Of a DNA stretch of 64,000 nucleotides, positions 1-12,749 are shown one piece after another. How positions within the stretch are numbered: position 1 is the stretch's first letter; every line of letters begins with the position of its first letter. Source of the stretch: Copromyces sp. CBS 386.78. Its lineage: Eukaryota > Ascomycota > Sordariomycetes > Sordariales > Sordariaceae. A program made the translations under genes and the position numbers. Where the stretch lies: assembly GCA_030685235.1 (NCBI GenBank), contig MU839079.1, positions 868,001 to 932,000 of the forward strand, written 5' to 3'. A model generated the notes under the pieces. It saw nothing but the letters and a program-made list of their open reading frames with translations, did not search any database and was not told the origin of the DNA.

Positions 1-2929
1 GAGCGAGCGAACACCCCGTTGTGTCTGCAACGGCAGCGAGGCCAGCTATATCGCTTAAGCCTCCGACAGGAAGCAGCAACTAACTTGTGGTTCTCGGGTA
101 ATGATCCAATCAGAAACAGCATTCACTTCATCGTGAATGATCACCAACTTACCTCGAGTCTATCTATGGCATGACCCCAAGATACATTCATAGCTGTGAA
201 TGGGGTCACCCACCTGTTGTGGACCAGGGATCGTCGATATCGACGATCTTGATTTCATGGGCTCATGTGGACAACTTCTTTTCTCTCTTTTACAGCCAGG
301 CATTGTATCCTACCGCTGGAGACACCCACCGATCGCCCTACCGCCGCCCACGACGAGTCCGACGGGTTTTGAGCTTTTTGGGGGGCACACATTAGGGCAT
401 AAACCTGCGCTCGTGCATACCGTCAATCGCACGACAGTTTGACCCGCGATGAGTTTCATCTCTTGACTATCTCTGTTGATATCACATACACTGATCAGTG
501 GCGATACATGTCAAGCACGAGCACGTCACCGGGTTCCGCGACCATGGATGAGACATTCTAACCTTTCAAAAAGTCTCTTCTTCTGGTATCGATCTCATGA
601 AGTCTTGTGGGACCTTGTAAGTACCAATCCTGCTTGTCAGTGCATCCAAAAAAATTCGAGACGAACATGTCGTGATGATGATGATTTTATCACCCCCTGC
701 GTGGCATCCCTGTCCACCAGTTCTTCGTCCCACTCTGTTGAGGTACGATCCATCTTTTGACAAGCTTCTTCTAGCATAGTACGTAGCCTCTTCAGAGATT
801 TCTTTTGCAAACGCGAGGGACATTGCCCGGTCCAGCCAAGTGATAATGGTGGTGACCATCCTAACGGGCTCCGAGAGTTCAGGGACGAAGAGAAAAAAGG
901 GACGAGATGTTTTAGGGCGAGTTCTCTGCTTCACCATCGACTCATGAAAGTTCGGATCCAAACGCAAGGCGGCGACGACTGCGAGGCAATGAAACATGAG
1001 CGGAAGCTTTTGGCCGGAACCCTGATTCGTATCTTGTTAGGCTATGTCCTGTTGAAAAACATGTTCACTGAAGTCCTCATCAGCGAGGGTTCAGTATTCA
1101 AAGGTTGGCTGACGAATGAGCTTCCACATGAAGTCGGATGTCAAACTCCGATTGTATAGCGAAGTATCTCCTTGTAAAGTTGTACCCACCTGTTTTCCCA
1201 AGTGGGGCTGCGTACGCAGTACCCGACTGTGGTGGGCACCTTGTGGAACGATTGACACTGGTTGACACTGGCTTGACACGGGACATCAGAAAGAACATGA
1301 TGGCTTCCAAGCGATCAATTGCTCTGTGGGCAGCCCTGACAGCAAAAATATGATTTCAAGAGTATCCAGTTTCAACGGAGGAAAGCTTCCTTATGAAAGA
1401 GTCCATCGTGTGGTATGGCAACAACTTTTCAAAAGATTAAGTACATAGTTCGAAGCTGGCCAGCGCTGGTTCGGGTGTCAAAAGAAGTTGGGGAAGGTTG
1501 AGAGTTGGAGAGTTGGGGTACAGGCTGGTCTTCGAAGAATTTGTATGCTGGCTCTCTCAAATCACGATCAGGGTTGATCGAAGTAAGACGCTGAACACAC
1601 CCAACCCCGCGCAAGCAATGACTTCCCCCTTCCCGACCAACAGTTTGTCCCATTCGAGGATGATACATAGCAGATCAGTCTCTTTTCCCATCCCTAACAG
1701 GTATCAGTTTCTGTTGACCCTGGCCGTCATTCTCCATGATCGATCCGTTCCGATTCTCGGCATGGGGACAGTTGGCAGCAGACAAAGCTCCAGTGCCAGG
1801 TCAAATCCAAGATCTTCGACTAAGAGGGAAGCACCAACAGGGTCGTCGAACAAGGGCTTTTACGAGCAGTTTCCGTAATGGGAGTGGGATTGCACCCCTC
1901 GTCATCTGAACATCAAGGTACACCACCAAGTACAGAGCAGCAGTTCGCTCCAAAGTGCTCCGCATTATACCCAGAAGGCGGGAAAGTCAGCAACGCACAG
2001 CGGTCACCGAATCCACCCACACTGCAGATGGCATACGTACAAGTACACAGTCGATGCACTGTGCGTTTCAGGCCTCAGGTACAGCGATACCTACCCGAAG
2101 TACCTTATGTACAGTCAATGTGCCCTCATACTGCAAGGCCCCCCCCAATAATGCAAACGCCCTCATGGTGCAAGCCTTCTGGGAGCCAAACTCCCAGGTT
2201 TGTAGGGTATGAAGGTACTGCACCAGTAAATTCAAGGCCGACTTGTTCCAAGTCACATGGTACGCTTCAACCTGTTGCATGTTCTTCCTAGTCAGGGGAG
2301 TAGAGGTAACTGGGGGACACCTGGGCGGACATCGACCCGCCGCAGGCTCGGACGAAAGAACGAGCCGACCGTTGAATTGCCTTGAATGCTACCCGCGCCG
2401 CGTTCAGTTGTTGAAGGCTTGGAGCCCGAGAGAAGTATCCCACTGTTTCGTGCACGGTGGTAGGGACAAAGCCCCCGCGCCCCGGCCTGGTAGGCACCAC
2501 CTCGCTAAAATCCCTTTCACAGAGACTCCATCCTCGCTGTCTTGACCACTTGATGTTCGACATTCCTAGCGGGTCCCATTATTAATCCTCGAGTCAATTC
2601 CGACCAGGGCTTCTGCTCATCCCATTCCCCAAGTACGTACTCTTCAGGCTAACTGTACCTTGCCCTTATCCTTGGTTCTTCCTTCTGGAATCTCGTTTTC
2701 GTTTATAAATCTATCGCTAGCCCCTCGTTCTCTGAGTTACTATCTATCACTGACAATTCAGCTTGGAAGTATTGCAAATACCCCTCCTCAAAGTTGAACG
2801 ACTTAACACTAGACATACTTCGCCAAGACAATCACCCAACACCTCTCGACGACTCGCCTATTTCTCCAACAATCAACAAGGAGTTCCACCCCACCTCACC
2901 CTACTTCACAACAGTTCACGACATCCACA
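1..2929. other. Upstream intergenic region, no gene seen
   Basis: No open frame here has recognisable family content, good coding bias or a sensible exon structure. The longest is a 143-codon frame on the minus strand near 566-997 with no recognised motif. The final 370 bases lack any ATG before the start of the next gene and probably hold its promoter and 5' leader. I saw no tRNA or 5S rRNA gene, but a covariance-model search was not possible. Confidence 0.5.
2704..2710 (+). promoter_or_regulatory. Possible TATA box of the Zn2Cys6 gene
   Basis: The heptamer TATAAAT lies about 220 bp upstream of the first ATG of the Zn2Cys6 gene, in otherwise pyrimidine-rich sequence. The position fits a fungal core promoter with a leader of roughly 150-190 nt. 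This is inference from one motif; no transcript start is known. Confidence 0.25.
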
Positions 2930-4098
2930 ATGGAAAGCCTGCCCACACCGCCGAACGAGGAGCACCTCAAAACGCAGGCCCCAAAGAGAACGCACTCCAA
3001 CTCCAAGGTCGTCAAGCCAGTACATCGTGGCGGCTCAAAACGCACCAGCGCACATGGACACCCTCAGTCACCATCAATAGACAGCCACAGCCACAGCCAT
3101 TCAGTTGGCGATGGGAGGCATAAGAGAGTGTGGAAGGCCTGCGAGAGGTGTAGAATGAAGAAGACCAAGGTAAATACGGGACATTCGAGTATCGCACAAC
3201 AGCTTTGTGCTGACATGTCTCATCTAGTGTGATGGAGAATTCCCCTGCAAGAGGTGTAAGGACGACGGCCTAGTATGTACCGCCGGAACCAGGAAAAAGA
3301 CCGAGTACAAGCAATTGCCCAGAGGGTAGGTAAATGCGGTGGAACGAGTTAGTGTTTCTGAGACATTGGCTAACATAGTCAAACAGGTACGCCGAGGTGT
3401 TGGAAAACACCCAGTTTGCTCTTATTGCTACAGTCCACAAGCTTTATGCCATGGTACGGAACGGCCAACAATGGGACCTTGGTGAGCCGGAGCTCAACGA
3501 CCGTGGCCAACCGGTCATTCACAACATTGCCTCCAAGCTCGGCTGCATCCGACCCAACAGCGATATGGACCTCCCCGTACATTCCATCTTCCCTGAAGAT
3601 GAGGCAGGTCTCGCTGAGCTCGCTAGACAGCTGGAAGAGCAGCAGAAGGCCAACGCTGCGAACAACAGCAACAACAAGCAGGACGGCGACTCGAGTAGAA
3701 CCGACCGTGCCAGCTCATCAGAAGTCGACCACTCGGACTTCGAAGATTACCGCAAGACCTTCAACAACGGCACCGCCCTCACCATGTCTCCCGCCAGCCT
3801 CAGCTACGGTGATTTCGACCTCGCCACAGCTACCCCTACCGATTCGTTCCCCAGCCAGTCTCCCGTCATGCCGCCTACCACCTTCCCGACGACATGGCTC
3901 AGCCGCCCGACCTCGATGGACTTCACTGCCCCGGACAACCTGTCGTACCTCAGCATGGAGATGTTGAACCAGGGCCTTTACGAGTCCAACTTTGGCACCA
4001 TCAAGCCCCACGTCCTGTCGTGTCCTAACCCCGAGGTCATGATGGGAATGGGTGATCCAATGATGTACTCGGGCTACGACGCTGACTTGCGAATGTAA
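2930..4098 (+). CDS. Zn2Cys6 (C6) binuclear-cluster transcription factor
   Basis: This is a probable nuclear DNA-binding regulator of 349 residues. Exons are 2930-3169, 3228-3325 and 3387-4098; the introns (58 and 61 nt) have GT/AG ends and branch sites GCTGAC and GCTAAC. The start is the first ATG after a long ATG-free leader and has a good context (CACAATGG). Joining exons 1 and 2 creates a perfect zinc cluster with Cys at 71, 74, 81, 87, 90 and 97 (CX2CX6CX5CX2CX6C); the intron falls directly before the third Cys, so splicing is needed to build it. A Ser/His-rich basic stretch (about 20-65) precedes it. After it comes a conserved-looking block starting YAEVLENTQFALIATVHKLY and a Gln/Asn-rich and acidic region near 200-260. 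The large fungal-specific regulatory domain (about 400-700 residues) of many C6 proteins is absent. No target can be named from sequence. Confidence 0.9.
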
Positions 4099-4475
4099 GC
4101 CGTGTTAATCGGGCATAAGTGCTCAAGTACCGACCGATCAATTCGCATACCTCACACACACGCACACACATCACTACAACCAGTACATTGCATCATCGGG
4201 TCGCGGTTAACGCAAATTGCGCTACGTAAGCGACTTCAAAGGATTTCAGGGGTAGTTCATTGGGCGGATCGGACAATTTTCTTACACGGTTTCGGCAATA
4301 CGGGGCGCAAGGCGTGCAGCATTTGCATAAAGGCGTATCAACAGACAAGGGAAACAACAACCAATAGGAGGGGTCGCTCGCCGCGACGACTTCTTACACA
4401 AGCATAGCAGCAGCAGCACAAGAGCAAGCACACATACCTTTTTGCTCTCTACTCTTCTAGCTAGAGTTGTTTTTC

Positions 4476-4477
<2 letters not shown>

Positions 4478-4510
<33 letters not shown>
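4478..4510. repeat. (CAT)11 microsatellite
   Basis: Eleven perfect CAT units lie about 380 bp downstream of the Zn2Cys6 stop codon, probably in or just after its 3' untranslated region. A run of about 16 T follows at 4631-4646. Confidence 0.95.
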
Positions 4511-4512
<2 letters not shown>

Positions 4513-5053
4513 GTCGTTCCAATTGGCAAGGAGTTTACGGTGGACGTTTTGGTTTGGTTGGGGAAGTGTGTGGCTTTTGTCTTTTGCATTTTCAGGGAGA
4601 GATTGGGCTTTTTGTTGGCTTATACAGGTGTTTTTTTTTTTTTTTTGCTTTTCTTTTGTGGATGGGGATTGGGTGTTGGTTGGCTTTTTGTATTTTTAGC
4701 TCGGATTTTGCATTGCATAGCATGGCTGCTTACTTTAGATAGCTACCTATCCTTGAGTAAAAGGATGGTGGTTAATGTCAGCAAGCCCGAAACGGGTCTT
4801 TTCTTGTATTCTCGTCGCTGTCTACGCCTTTTTCAGGGTCTCATGCAGTTACGTAGAAATGGCAGACATTAATACCTATACATGCTGCGTAGCTGCAGCT
4901 GCAAATACAGCAGCGAAATATTTAAAACTCCGGATTTACCATCTTCCTCATGACACTTACTGCATTCGTCAACCTGGGTGCAATTTCTGAGAACTATACC
5001 CTAGTGTGTAATGATGCATACCCATTCTTTAGTCATCGTGGCGCCCTGTTACA

Positions 5054-5331
5054 TACCGTAGAAGCTCGCAAAACTGGCAAACCGCTATCCCTCTTTCGGT
5101 GCAGGGCATAAGGCAGAAATCTGCCAGGAAGAAGCCCAATCAGCTAACATACACCAGCAAATGTATCTGCCCAGTTAGTGAAAACTGAAGGACATTACCC
5201 TCGACGTTAACTTCCACACATTCGAAGGCACAGTGACCGACCTGATCCTGCCAGCTCCCTGTACAGATATGCCCAGATGCAGGCGCTCAAATAGGGCTAG
5301 CGGTTTGCCAGTTTCGCGAGCTTCTACGGTA
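5054..5331. mobile_element. MITE-like element with 37-40 bp terminal inverted repeats
   Basis: The sequence at 5053-5092 is the reverse complement of 5293-5332 with only two mismatches in 40 bases (termini CCGTAGAAGCTCGC). A weaker match continues inward for about 20 bases. Each side is bordered by TA (5054-5055 and 5330-5331), so the element proper is about 274 bp (5056-5329). It has no coding capacity. TA target duplication, short length and terminal inverted repeats fit a non-autonomous Tc1/mariner-type MITE. No second copy exists in this window to prove mobility. Confidence 0.6.
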
Positions 5332-8300
5332 TCAACTCGCCCATTGCTCGGCGTTAAGACAAAGCACCATGCATATTGCACGCCTTTCCTGTCCTGCTCT
5401 ATGCAAGTCAGCACAGCGCAGCACAGCACCGAGTGTCCATTCAGACACGATCTGAGACCTGTAATGTAGGTGTTTTGAGTCACAAGTCAGGCACAAGTAT
5501 AATACCTCTGCATAGCACAAGGGGCCGCATAACTGAAGCCAGTCAGCCAATCATTTCTTCGAGGCACATTTATGGTAAGCTACAATATCTTGCAAAAACT
5601 CTCCGTTCCGGAGCTAGATTCCGCGGGCCTGGAAGAGATGGTGGGCAAAAGAAAACAGGAAAAAAAACATGCGATAGGGGTCCTCGACTTCTCGCACGGC
5701 GGTGATCACCATGGGAGTGTATTCACATAGTAAGCATAGTTGGCAGCGGCCCCGTTGTGATATCAAGATTACGTTAGTGTAAATACAGTGGATATAAACG
5801 CTCGATCTGATTATCTTTGATCGACATGACGCCGTGAAGGGATCCTTTCTTCGGCAAGATCTTTGTCCCTATGCATACACTAATAAAAACACAATCCTCG
5901 GTAAAACTCAACCCTGTTAACGACCTTCACCGTCAACCATTCCCACGGAAGCCCATCCAAAAGGTCATAGGGACCGGTGAACCATAAACTACCCGACCGA
6001 GGCACGGTGAGCGCCACGAGCACAAGGCTTGCGTGGGACACATCGAAGTTACACACCGTGGATTTGAGGAGGGTTCTAGATCGATATTAGCCTCAAACAT
6101 CGCCGTCACATAACACAACGACAACACAACGACGACACAAAGTCTTCCGTGTCTTGCTTTTCCGCTCGGTCAACTATCCATCAGGAGTAGTAAGGTGGTT
6201 ACTCAGAGGCGGCGGCGGCGGGAGAACAACACAAAAACCTTTGTGTGCCGTGAACTCAGCATCTCCCAACCATATGGGTATGCATGTCCGGACCTTTTGT
6301 TACCGCGGCGTTCTTGAATTGCTTCCGGATGGGAAGCCTTGTCCGGAAGAAGGATTTTCTTTTTTCTTTATTTTTCTTTTGAAATTTGGCCCTCGATCCT
6401 TCAGGGCAGGTTACATGTGGACGGACGATGACTGATGGACCTTTTGAGAGCAGGATCGTGATGTTGATTTCCAGGGACGGCCCATGGTGACACTGCTTGG
6501 CCTTGGCTTGGTAGTTTTGGGAGAGGGAAGGATTTGGTCATTTGGAAGGGTCTGGCCGCCTTGGTGAGGCTGGGGTACTTGGCATGGGGGTCCAGAGGGA
6601 GTTATGAAGTCTGGAATTGGATGGTTTTGTGCAAGAAGCTTGTCGTTCAACGCTCATGAACCAATACTGTTCCCGCCGTCGTTGTTGTCCATGGGAAACA
6701 TCATGCACCCGACGCCTTGCTATCTCGGAGAACGGAGTTTAAGCACTGTCCGCTGTCCAGTCCCGTGTAAGTGTTAGTGCACGTTAGCGCCTACCGTGTA
6801 GGTCCTGGCCGAATTCCCGGGTCCGTCTCACTGCCCGTCCGTCCGTGCCCCTGCGATCTGCGATTTCTTCCCCTCCAAGACCTCTAACGTAACACCAAAA
6901 TTCCATTACAAATTGTGATAAATACCTAGCCTCTAGCGGGTGCGCATTTAAAATTCTGTCTTTTCCTCAAATTCGGGTGGTGCACCCAGAAATTGCATGA
7001 CAAATGCCAACCTTCCAAGATTTTGACCGCTGATATAAAAGACCTAAGCATCACACACGGGAAAAGCTGAACAGTTGTCACGGTCGATCGGCCAAACGTA
7101 AACATGGTGGGGTCTGTTACTGTAACGGCGTGTCTTCGGTGACGGGCCGGCTGACGGGCGATTGCTTGCCAAGGGTCCGGGTGTGGAGTTCATCTCAAGG
7201 AAAGCTGCAGTGTTCATTCGCCGCGTTTTGGGGGTTCAGTGATGGTGTGGCATTGGATCGGATATAACACACATCATGACTGCAGTAAAGTGTTCCTTAA
7301 ATCCGTGGACGGCTTCGATAGTCAGCGATAGTCAGCGTTCCAGAAAGAACAACTCTCGGCATGACTCCTACGCGCGAACAAAACAGAGAATGAAAATTTG
7401 TCGAAAATGAAATCCCTCAGTGACCTAGGGACCCCATCCTCCCCAACCCTTCTTTTTACAGTAGTGTACACATTCACCAACCGTTTTGTGGTCCTGTGCC
7501 ATCAGCAGATTTCATCATGATCTATGTATCTCCATCGACTGTGCTTGGATCTCACCGAGTGTTTGGTGTCGAACCATATCACTCGATAGAGGTGTCCTAG
7601 CTTCAGGGACCATCTCCAGGAACAAGGTCTCAATCCATTGTTGCCCTGACCACAAAATAAAACTGTGACACCTCTGAACCGAGGTCCGTGACAGCACAGC
7701 ACAGCTTCGCCTATTTGCTCTGTACACACCAACCGATGAAAACATGATGAAAAACTCTCACCCGCTAGTTCGACGATCGGTGAACGAGGAGGAAAATCTT
7801 TGTCACACTAGCTTCGGCCGAAGAACACCATCGTTCGTTCGCCCACAAATTCTTAAGCGAGGGGATCCTAGTGCACACAGTATGGTTTTTGCTCTTGGTA
7901 CGATTTTCGGTACTTACGCCGGGCTTAACCAGCGGCCCGCTCTTTTAGTGGTTCGTGATAACTTCACTTTTTTTTTTCTCCCCACGGCCATGTTATTCTG
8001 CGATGCACTATGCTTTTACAGGTATCATAAACTCGGCATCAGGGCGTTGTCCAACGTCAGACGGTCTACCTGAACGAGTATGAGCCTGCCCGCGGTTGTT
8101 GACTCTCCCTTTTTGCCATAACGGTTGCAATTCGACGGATAGTACCATGTTTGACATTTTGGGCGATGCGACGGCGTTGACACCACTTTTTGACATGATA
8201 TCCCACCTGGATCCGAAGGATCACTAACCGATCAGCCCTCGCTTCGAAGCTTCTTCGATCATGGTGATGTATGACCCCCACTGATCAGATCAAACATTGG

Positions 8301-11300
8301 GTCGAACGTTGATGATCATGGCCCAGACTACCATACTGCTGGCAACATCGTCACCTCTGTTCGGGCCCTTTGGTCCTTTTACTTTCGATCCTTCTCAACA
8401 CATGCACCAACAACGCCATGTGCATATGCAAGTTCCTCTTGGGCTCAACCACACATTCATCTGTCCGCTTCAGGCAATCCCAGCCCCATCTTGGGCTGTG
8501 TTGGCTTGGTTTGTCTTTCCACTACCCTTCTTGTAAGTTGTGTCCGCCCCGCTTACGTTCTCACTCGCGCCTGTGAGGGTACGTAATACGCGCATGTGCC
8601 TGTGTTCTGGCGTTGGCGTTGCGCTGTCTTTGGGTGATAAGGTAGCTTGGGTAGTACTGTAAGGTTGAAATAGTCCATGATTGGCTGGGGTCGAACTTAA
8701 AAGCTGCGCCGCCATCCGCGGAGATGAAAGTATGGAATGAGAAACTCTTCTCGCGAGCCTTGAAATACGACGCCGAACGAAAGCTATCGTCGTCTTGCTA
8801 GGCTGCTATGTGATGCTTCAAAGCATTGGACCGCGGTAAGGCAGAGAGCATATGGGCTTCGCGTTTCTCTATACACTGTCGGTGCGGTTTCCTTTGGAAG
8901 GTAAGAAGACATTGGATCGGCCCGTCGCCCCACCTTGCAAAAGAGCAATGCGTTTGCATTCAGTCAAGAGAAGAGACGAGACGATATCGATCAACATTGA
9001 AGCCATCGCCACGAAGTAAAAATTTTTTGTTTTTCGAATACCGACGATCTTTTGAATCGCTTCTCCTAACAGAGGAGCCCTGTTGCACATCATTATCAGG
9101 TGCATCTCTCAGGTATCCATGATTCATCATGATGCGAGCGACGATATTCCCCAAAAAGCCACCCCCACTCGGAAGCGAGCACTGTGTACAAAGCGGAGGA
9201 AACACCCGTCCACAACACCTTGTGCTTCCTCGGACTTTATACTTTGATCGGCTTTTAAGCTTAACCACGTTGGATGAGAATGCGAATCGGGATTGGCCAA
9301 GAACGGCGTCTCGGTGTGTGTACCTCTCGGTACCTCAGATTTGGAGAAGGGTACTTTGCCATACCGTTACATTGGAATCGGGGATCGGGGTCTCAGAATG
9401 GACAGTCGAGGTCGGCTGCGCGGGTTGTTCGCGAGGCCCGACTTGATGTAACCTGTGATCTGGTGTGGAATTATGCATAGGTACGTTATCAAGATCCAAC
9501 TTTTGTGCAACGAATGAGAAGTTGTGAATGACTTGTGGTGTTCTTTTAGCTCGGGACTTGGAGTCGGGTAATGTAAGTTGAAGGGGGGGTTAGGGTTGAA
9601 TATGTGGGTGTGTCGTTCCCGGCCCCAATGCCGTTTACGCCTCCCTTCTCTCTCAATGACTCGAAGCTGAACAGCGCCGCGATTGTCGAATAGCGATGGC
9701 CGAAACAGGAAATCCAGGGAAGGTTCCAAAACTAGTCTAGAAGCAACGAGTTTTGCGTAAATGGGCCATACAAAGCCTCGACTCTCGATCGCGAACCGTA
9801 CCCGCCACAAATGCCGTTCAGCCACGTCCACAGTTGACGATGCCACTCGCTCAAAGATTCCCATTCTCATAGGACCGGAAGCATCATTCTATCAAGAAGA
9901 TCTTCTATCTCTCTGAACATTTTGAAAAATATTGGCCAGAACGCCCAAAGGAAAGCAGCAGAGGCGCAGAAACAATATACTGTGATGATAACACGGCGCA
10001 AGATGCATGCTATAGGAACTTGGAAAACCCCGAAACCACGAAAGCAAGCAGAGATGAATTGCTGTTTTTCGTTGTTGTTATCGGGGACCCCTTTGTTCGG
10101 ACACAATAAACTCGAAGAGATATGGCATATTCACATGTAATCAAGCCACATCACCCCAATCCCAAAGTTCCTTTGTCTCAAAGCTAGTAGCCCCCCAAGC
10201 CACACGTCAAGGGACCTTCCCTTACCTGATTGTCTCAGATACCTACCGAATCTAGTTACCGGTGAAGCGGTAAGACATTCATTAGCCTTTCCATCCCATC
10301 CTCTAGGGGTATTCACCTTATTTTCACCTCCTGACTACAGTATCGCTACTATCTCTCCTGTCTCACCTTTGTCTGTGCGTATGAGAACCTCACCTCTATG
10401 GAAGTGAAAACTGCCCACCTCCCTGTCAGTCGTGGTTTCTGGTAACTGGCTGCCGAGACCCCTTCCCGGTTGTCGGCTTTCCGTTTCCAGTTACTCTACT
10501 TCCTTCTGCTCACCTACCTCTCCCGTCTCGAACTAGCGCACTACTGGAGGTAGGCACCTTACCTTATCCGCCCTCCCTTACCGAAACCCTCCATCCGACC
10601 CCCTTCTTGTGTCATAGAGGTTCCACCTCCCGCTGGCAAGCCGCTGTCAAGTGACGTTGAATCGCGTCTCGAGAGATCGCCCTTTAGCGTGGCTACGAGG
10701 TCTGGCCAAGCTTTCTGACTGACGTTGTCGACGTGGATACCCCTAGATGGACGACACTCGCCGAGACTCGCCTCGTCTGAAACCGCGATGCCTGACGTTG
10801 GTTGCTGGCTGGATCTACGGTGTGAGATCATGGCTGTGACACATACCGCCTGCGGGCTGCGGCGCTACGTGCGCGATCTCGCTTCGTCGTGCCGCCTGGA
10901 AAGTTTCGATTCCGATATCCGAGCCTCAGTTGGCGACTCAGGTCCAAAGGTTCCACGTCGCGAGGCGAGGTAGGTGACAGAGAGAGATCTGAGAGGTCGG
11001 GGAAGACGATTTACCCCTTCGGGATCTACAGCAGCCATCGTGACGCCATGGAGAAACTCCGCTGACCGCCATCGATGAGGTGAGCTGTGGAGGTGAGGTG
11101 TGTTATAGGAACCTGGAAGCAATCAGCTGTCTGGTGCCAAGTGGGACTTGACTGAACTGGACTGAGGGAAGGGTGGAAGATGTACACAGTGTTTAGGGGT
11201 ACTTACTTCGCTTTAAAGTTCAAACAAAAGAGTGATCAGATGTGATGAGGAAAGCTTGTTGAAGCTTGTTGAAGCTTGGCTGCGGCATGGAAGGTCGGTT

Positions 11301-11334
11301 TGGTTCAGGCAGACGAGGGACAGATACCTACCAG

Positions 11335-11717
11335 TAAGGGCCTGTTTGGATGCTCTGAAATGGCTCTCTGAAGGGTTGTTCTGAAATTGTGGCCCGTGAG
11401 CGGTACTTCTGGTTTGAAGGCGTGCACGGGCATTTGAAATCGAAACCCCGTTTCGTTGGATGCACGTATTGTGGTTGGTCCAAAAAAAAGTCTTGGCGCC
11501 CCGGATTTCTTCAAAAGCCATTTGGACCGTGAAATATTTGGGGAGTTTTTGGGTGCCAAATTTCGAGCTCTGAAAAAAGTGGCCAATGCGCTTTAGGATC
11601 CAACGCTAAGGAGGATTATTTCTAAAAACTACGCCAGGGTAGTCTAACCGCCTTGTACTCGCTAATTTTAGAGAACCTTTTCAGAGGCCCATTTCAGAGC
11701 ACCCAAACAGGCCCTAA
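11335..11717. mobile_element. Tourist-like (PIF/Harbinger) MITE
   Basis: A 377-bp element at 11338-11714 starts GGGCCTGTTTGGATGCTC and ends with the reverse complement of GGGCCTGTTTGGGTGCTC. The two ends stay alignable for about 50 bp. Both sides carry the trinucleotide TAA (11335-11337 and 11715-11717), the target-site duplication typical of PIF/Harbinger elements. The GGGCCTGTTTGG terminus resembles Tourist-type MITEs known in other eukaryotes. There is no open frame of interest inside, so it would depend on a transposase in trans. It is not visibly RIP-mutated, as expected for a repeat below the length RIP detects efficiently. Confidence 0.75.
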
Positions 11718-11994
11718 GTATCTCTGAGGCATATGGTAAGTTAGGAGATTCTAGGTTGATGTTTTCACTAGCGGATGCTTTTATGTTCCCATTGCTTGCG
11801 CTTCATGTGGGATTCACAAGTGTTCGGGGAGGCCAGGAAACCTGGCCACGACCCTTCCGTAAAGGGTGTAAGGCTGGATACTAGGTTGTGTCGTTGCAGT
11901 CTTGCAGAGGATCCAATGCACGTCTGTGTAGAGAACGGGAACGCGAAAAAGGGGAACGGGCATATGTATTAACATCAAAACCGCGAAACTCAGT

Positions 11995-12110
11995 TAGGCC
12001 TAACAATTATTTTGCGGGCGGAAAGTACACTTTCGGGCCGTACACTATAATTTGGGTAGTGCGTACGGGGTTTTGTACGTGTTCCGCCCGCGAAAAGCAC
12101 TAACACCCTA
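11995..12110. mobile_element. Small fold-back MITE (about 112 bp)
   Basis: Almost the whole of 11997-12108 is an imperfect palindrome. TTTTGCGGGCGGAA near the left end pairs with TTCCGCCCGCGAAAA near the right end, and CCGTACACTA pairs with TAGTGCGTACGG beside the centre. TA borders both ends (11995-11996, 12109-12110). The transcript or single strand could form one long hairpin. Termini and TA flanks fit a very small mariner-type MITE, but a structural or regulatory hairpin is an alternative. Confidence 0.5.
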
Positions 12111-12567
12111 ACCGCACTTTTTAGCGTGAACCTTGCTATAGGGAGAGAGAGACTAGGTGCCTACTTGCCTTGAAATTGCGTTTGTCAGAGAGTAACACGA
12201 ACTTTTAAGTTCAAGAAGAGTTAAACAAATGTGGTTTTCACTCACAAAAAGTTTAGAGGTAGTGAGAAGTCGCCATGAAACTCTTGGTCCCCAGTGTTAA
12301 TCGATATTTCCCAGGAGTCTTTCTTTTTGAATTCAACGGCGAAAGGAGTAGGAGTAGAGACTTACCTTGACTGTGTATTCCTTCCCAGAGCACGTTAAGT
12401 GGACGGACCACACCCAATCAACCTAGGCAAGACAACGAGAAGCCAACAACAGTGCAGAGATATGTGTAAACATGAATCCAATCTGTTTACAGGGTAACAA
12501 AGTATGCGTATGAGAGAAATGGTATATCCATCGTACTCAAACAATCGATTTCATCACTCATCCAGTA

Positions 12568-12590
12568 TCCATTCCATTCCATTCCATTCA
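12568..12590. repeat. CATTC pentamer repeat (about 4 units)
   Basis: Four near-perfect CATTC units lie roughly 160 bp beyond the annexin stop codon, probably in its 3' flank. The surrounding 150 bp is rich in CAT and TCC motifs. Confidence 0.8.
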
Positions 12591-12749
12591 TCATCAGGTC
12601 CCATCATGATCATATGTCATAATCATTCCATCCATATCCCATTCTCTTCAATCCAAACATCACCACATAGCCCACCATCCTCGGTCCCATATTCCATCAG
12701 CAGTCATCCTCACCTCCCAACACAGAAGTTGTCATAAATAGAGGCCGTC

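Larger units (their letters stand above)
4099..12749. other. 8.6-kb gene desert
   Basis: No protein gene can be supported between the Zn2Cys6 gene and the annexin gene. Open frames on both strands are short, lack recognisable domains and are not joined by plausible introns. The base composition is not RIP-like. What the region does hold is listed separately: a CAT microsatellite, three MITE-like inverted-repeat elements (5054-5331, 11335-11717, 11995-12110) and a CATTC repeat near 12.57 kb. Non-coding RNAs and regulatory DNA are possible but nothing shows them. Confidence 0.5.

Noticed and set aside
566..997. 143-codon minus-strand frame
   Set aside because: No recognisable motif, no flanking splice sites or supporting context, and overlapping frames of similar length occur nearby.
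9367..9870. 167-codon minus-strand frame in the gene desert
   Set aside because: Residue composition is His/Ile/Arg-rich as expected from random sequence; no domain, and codon use is unlike the real genes.
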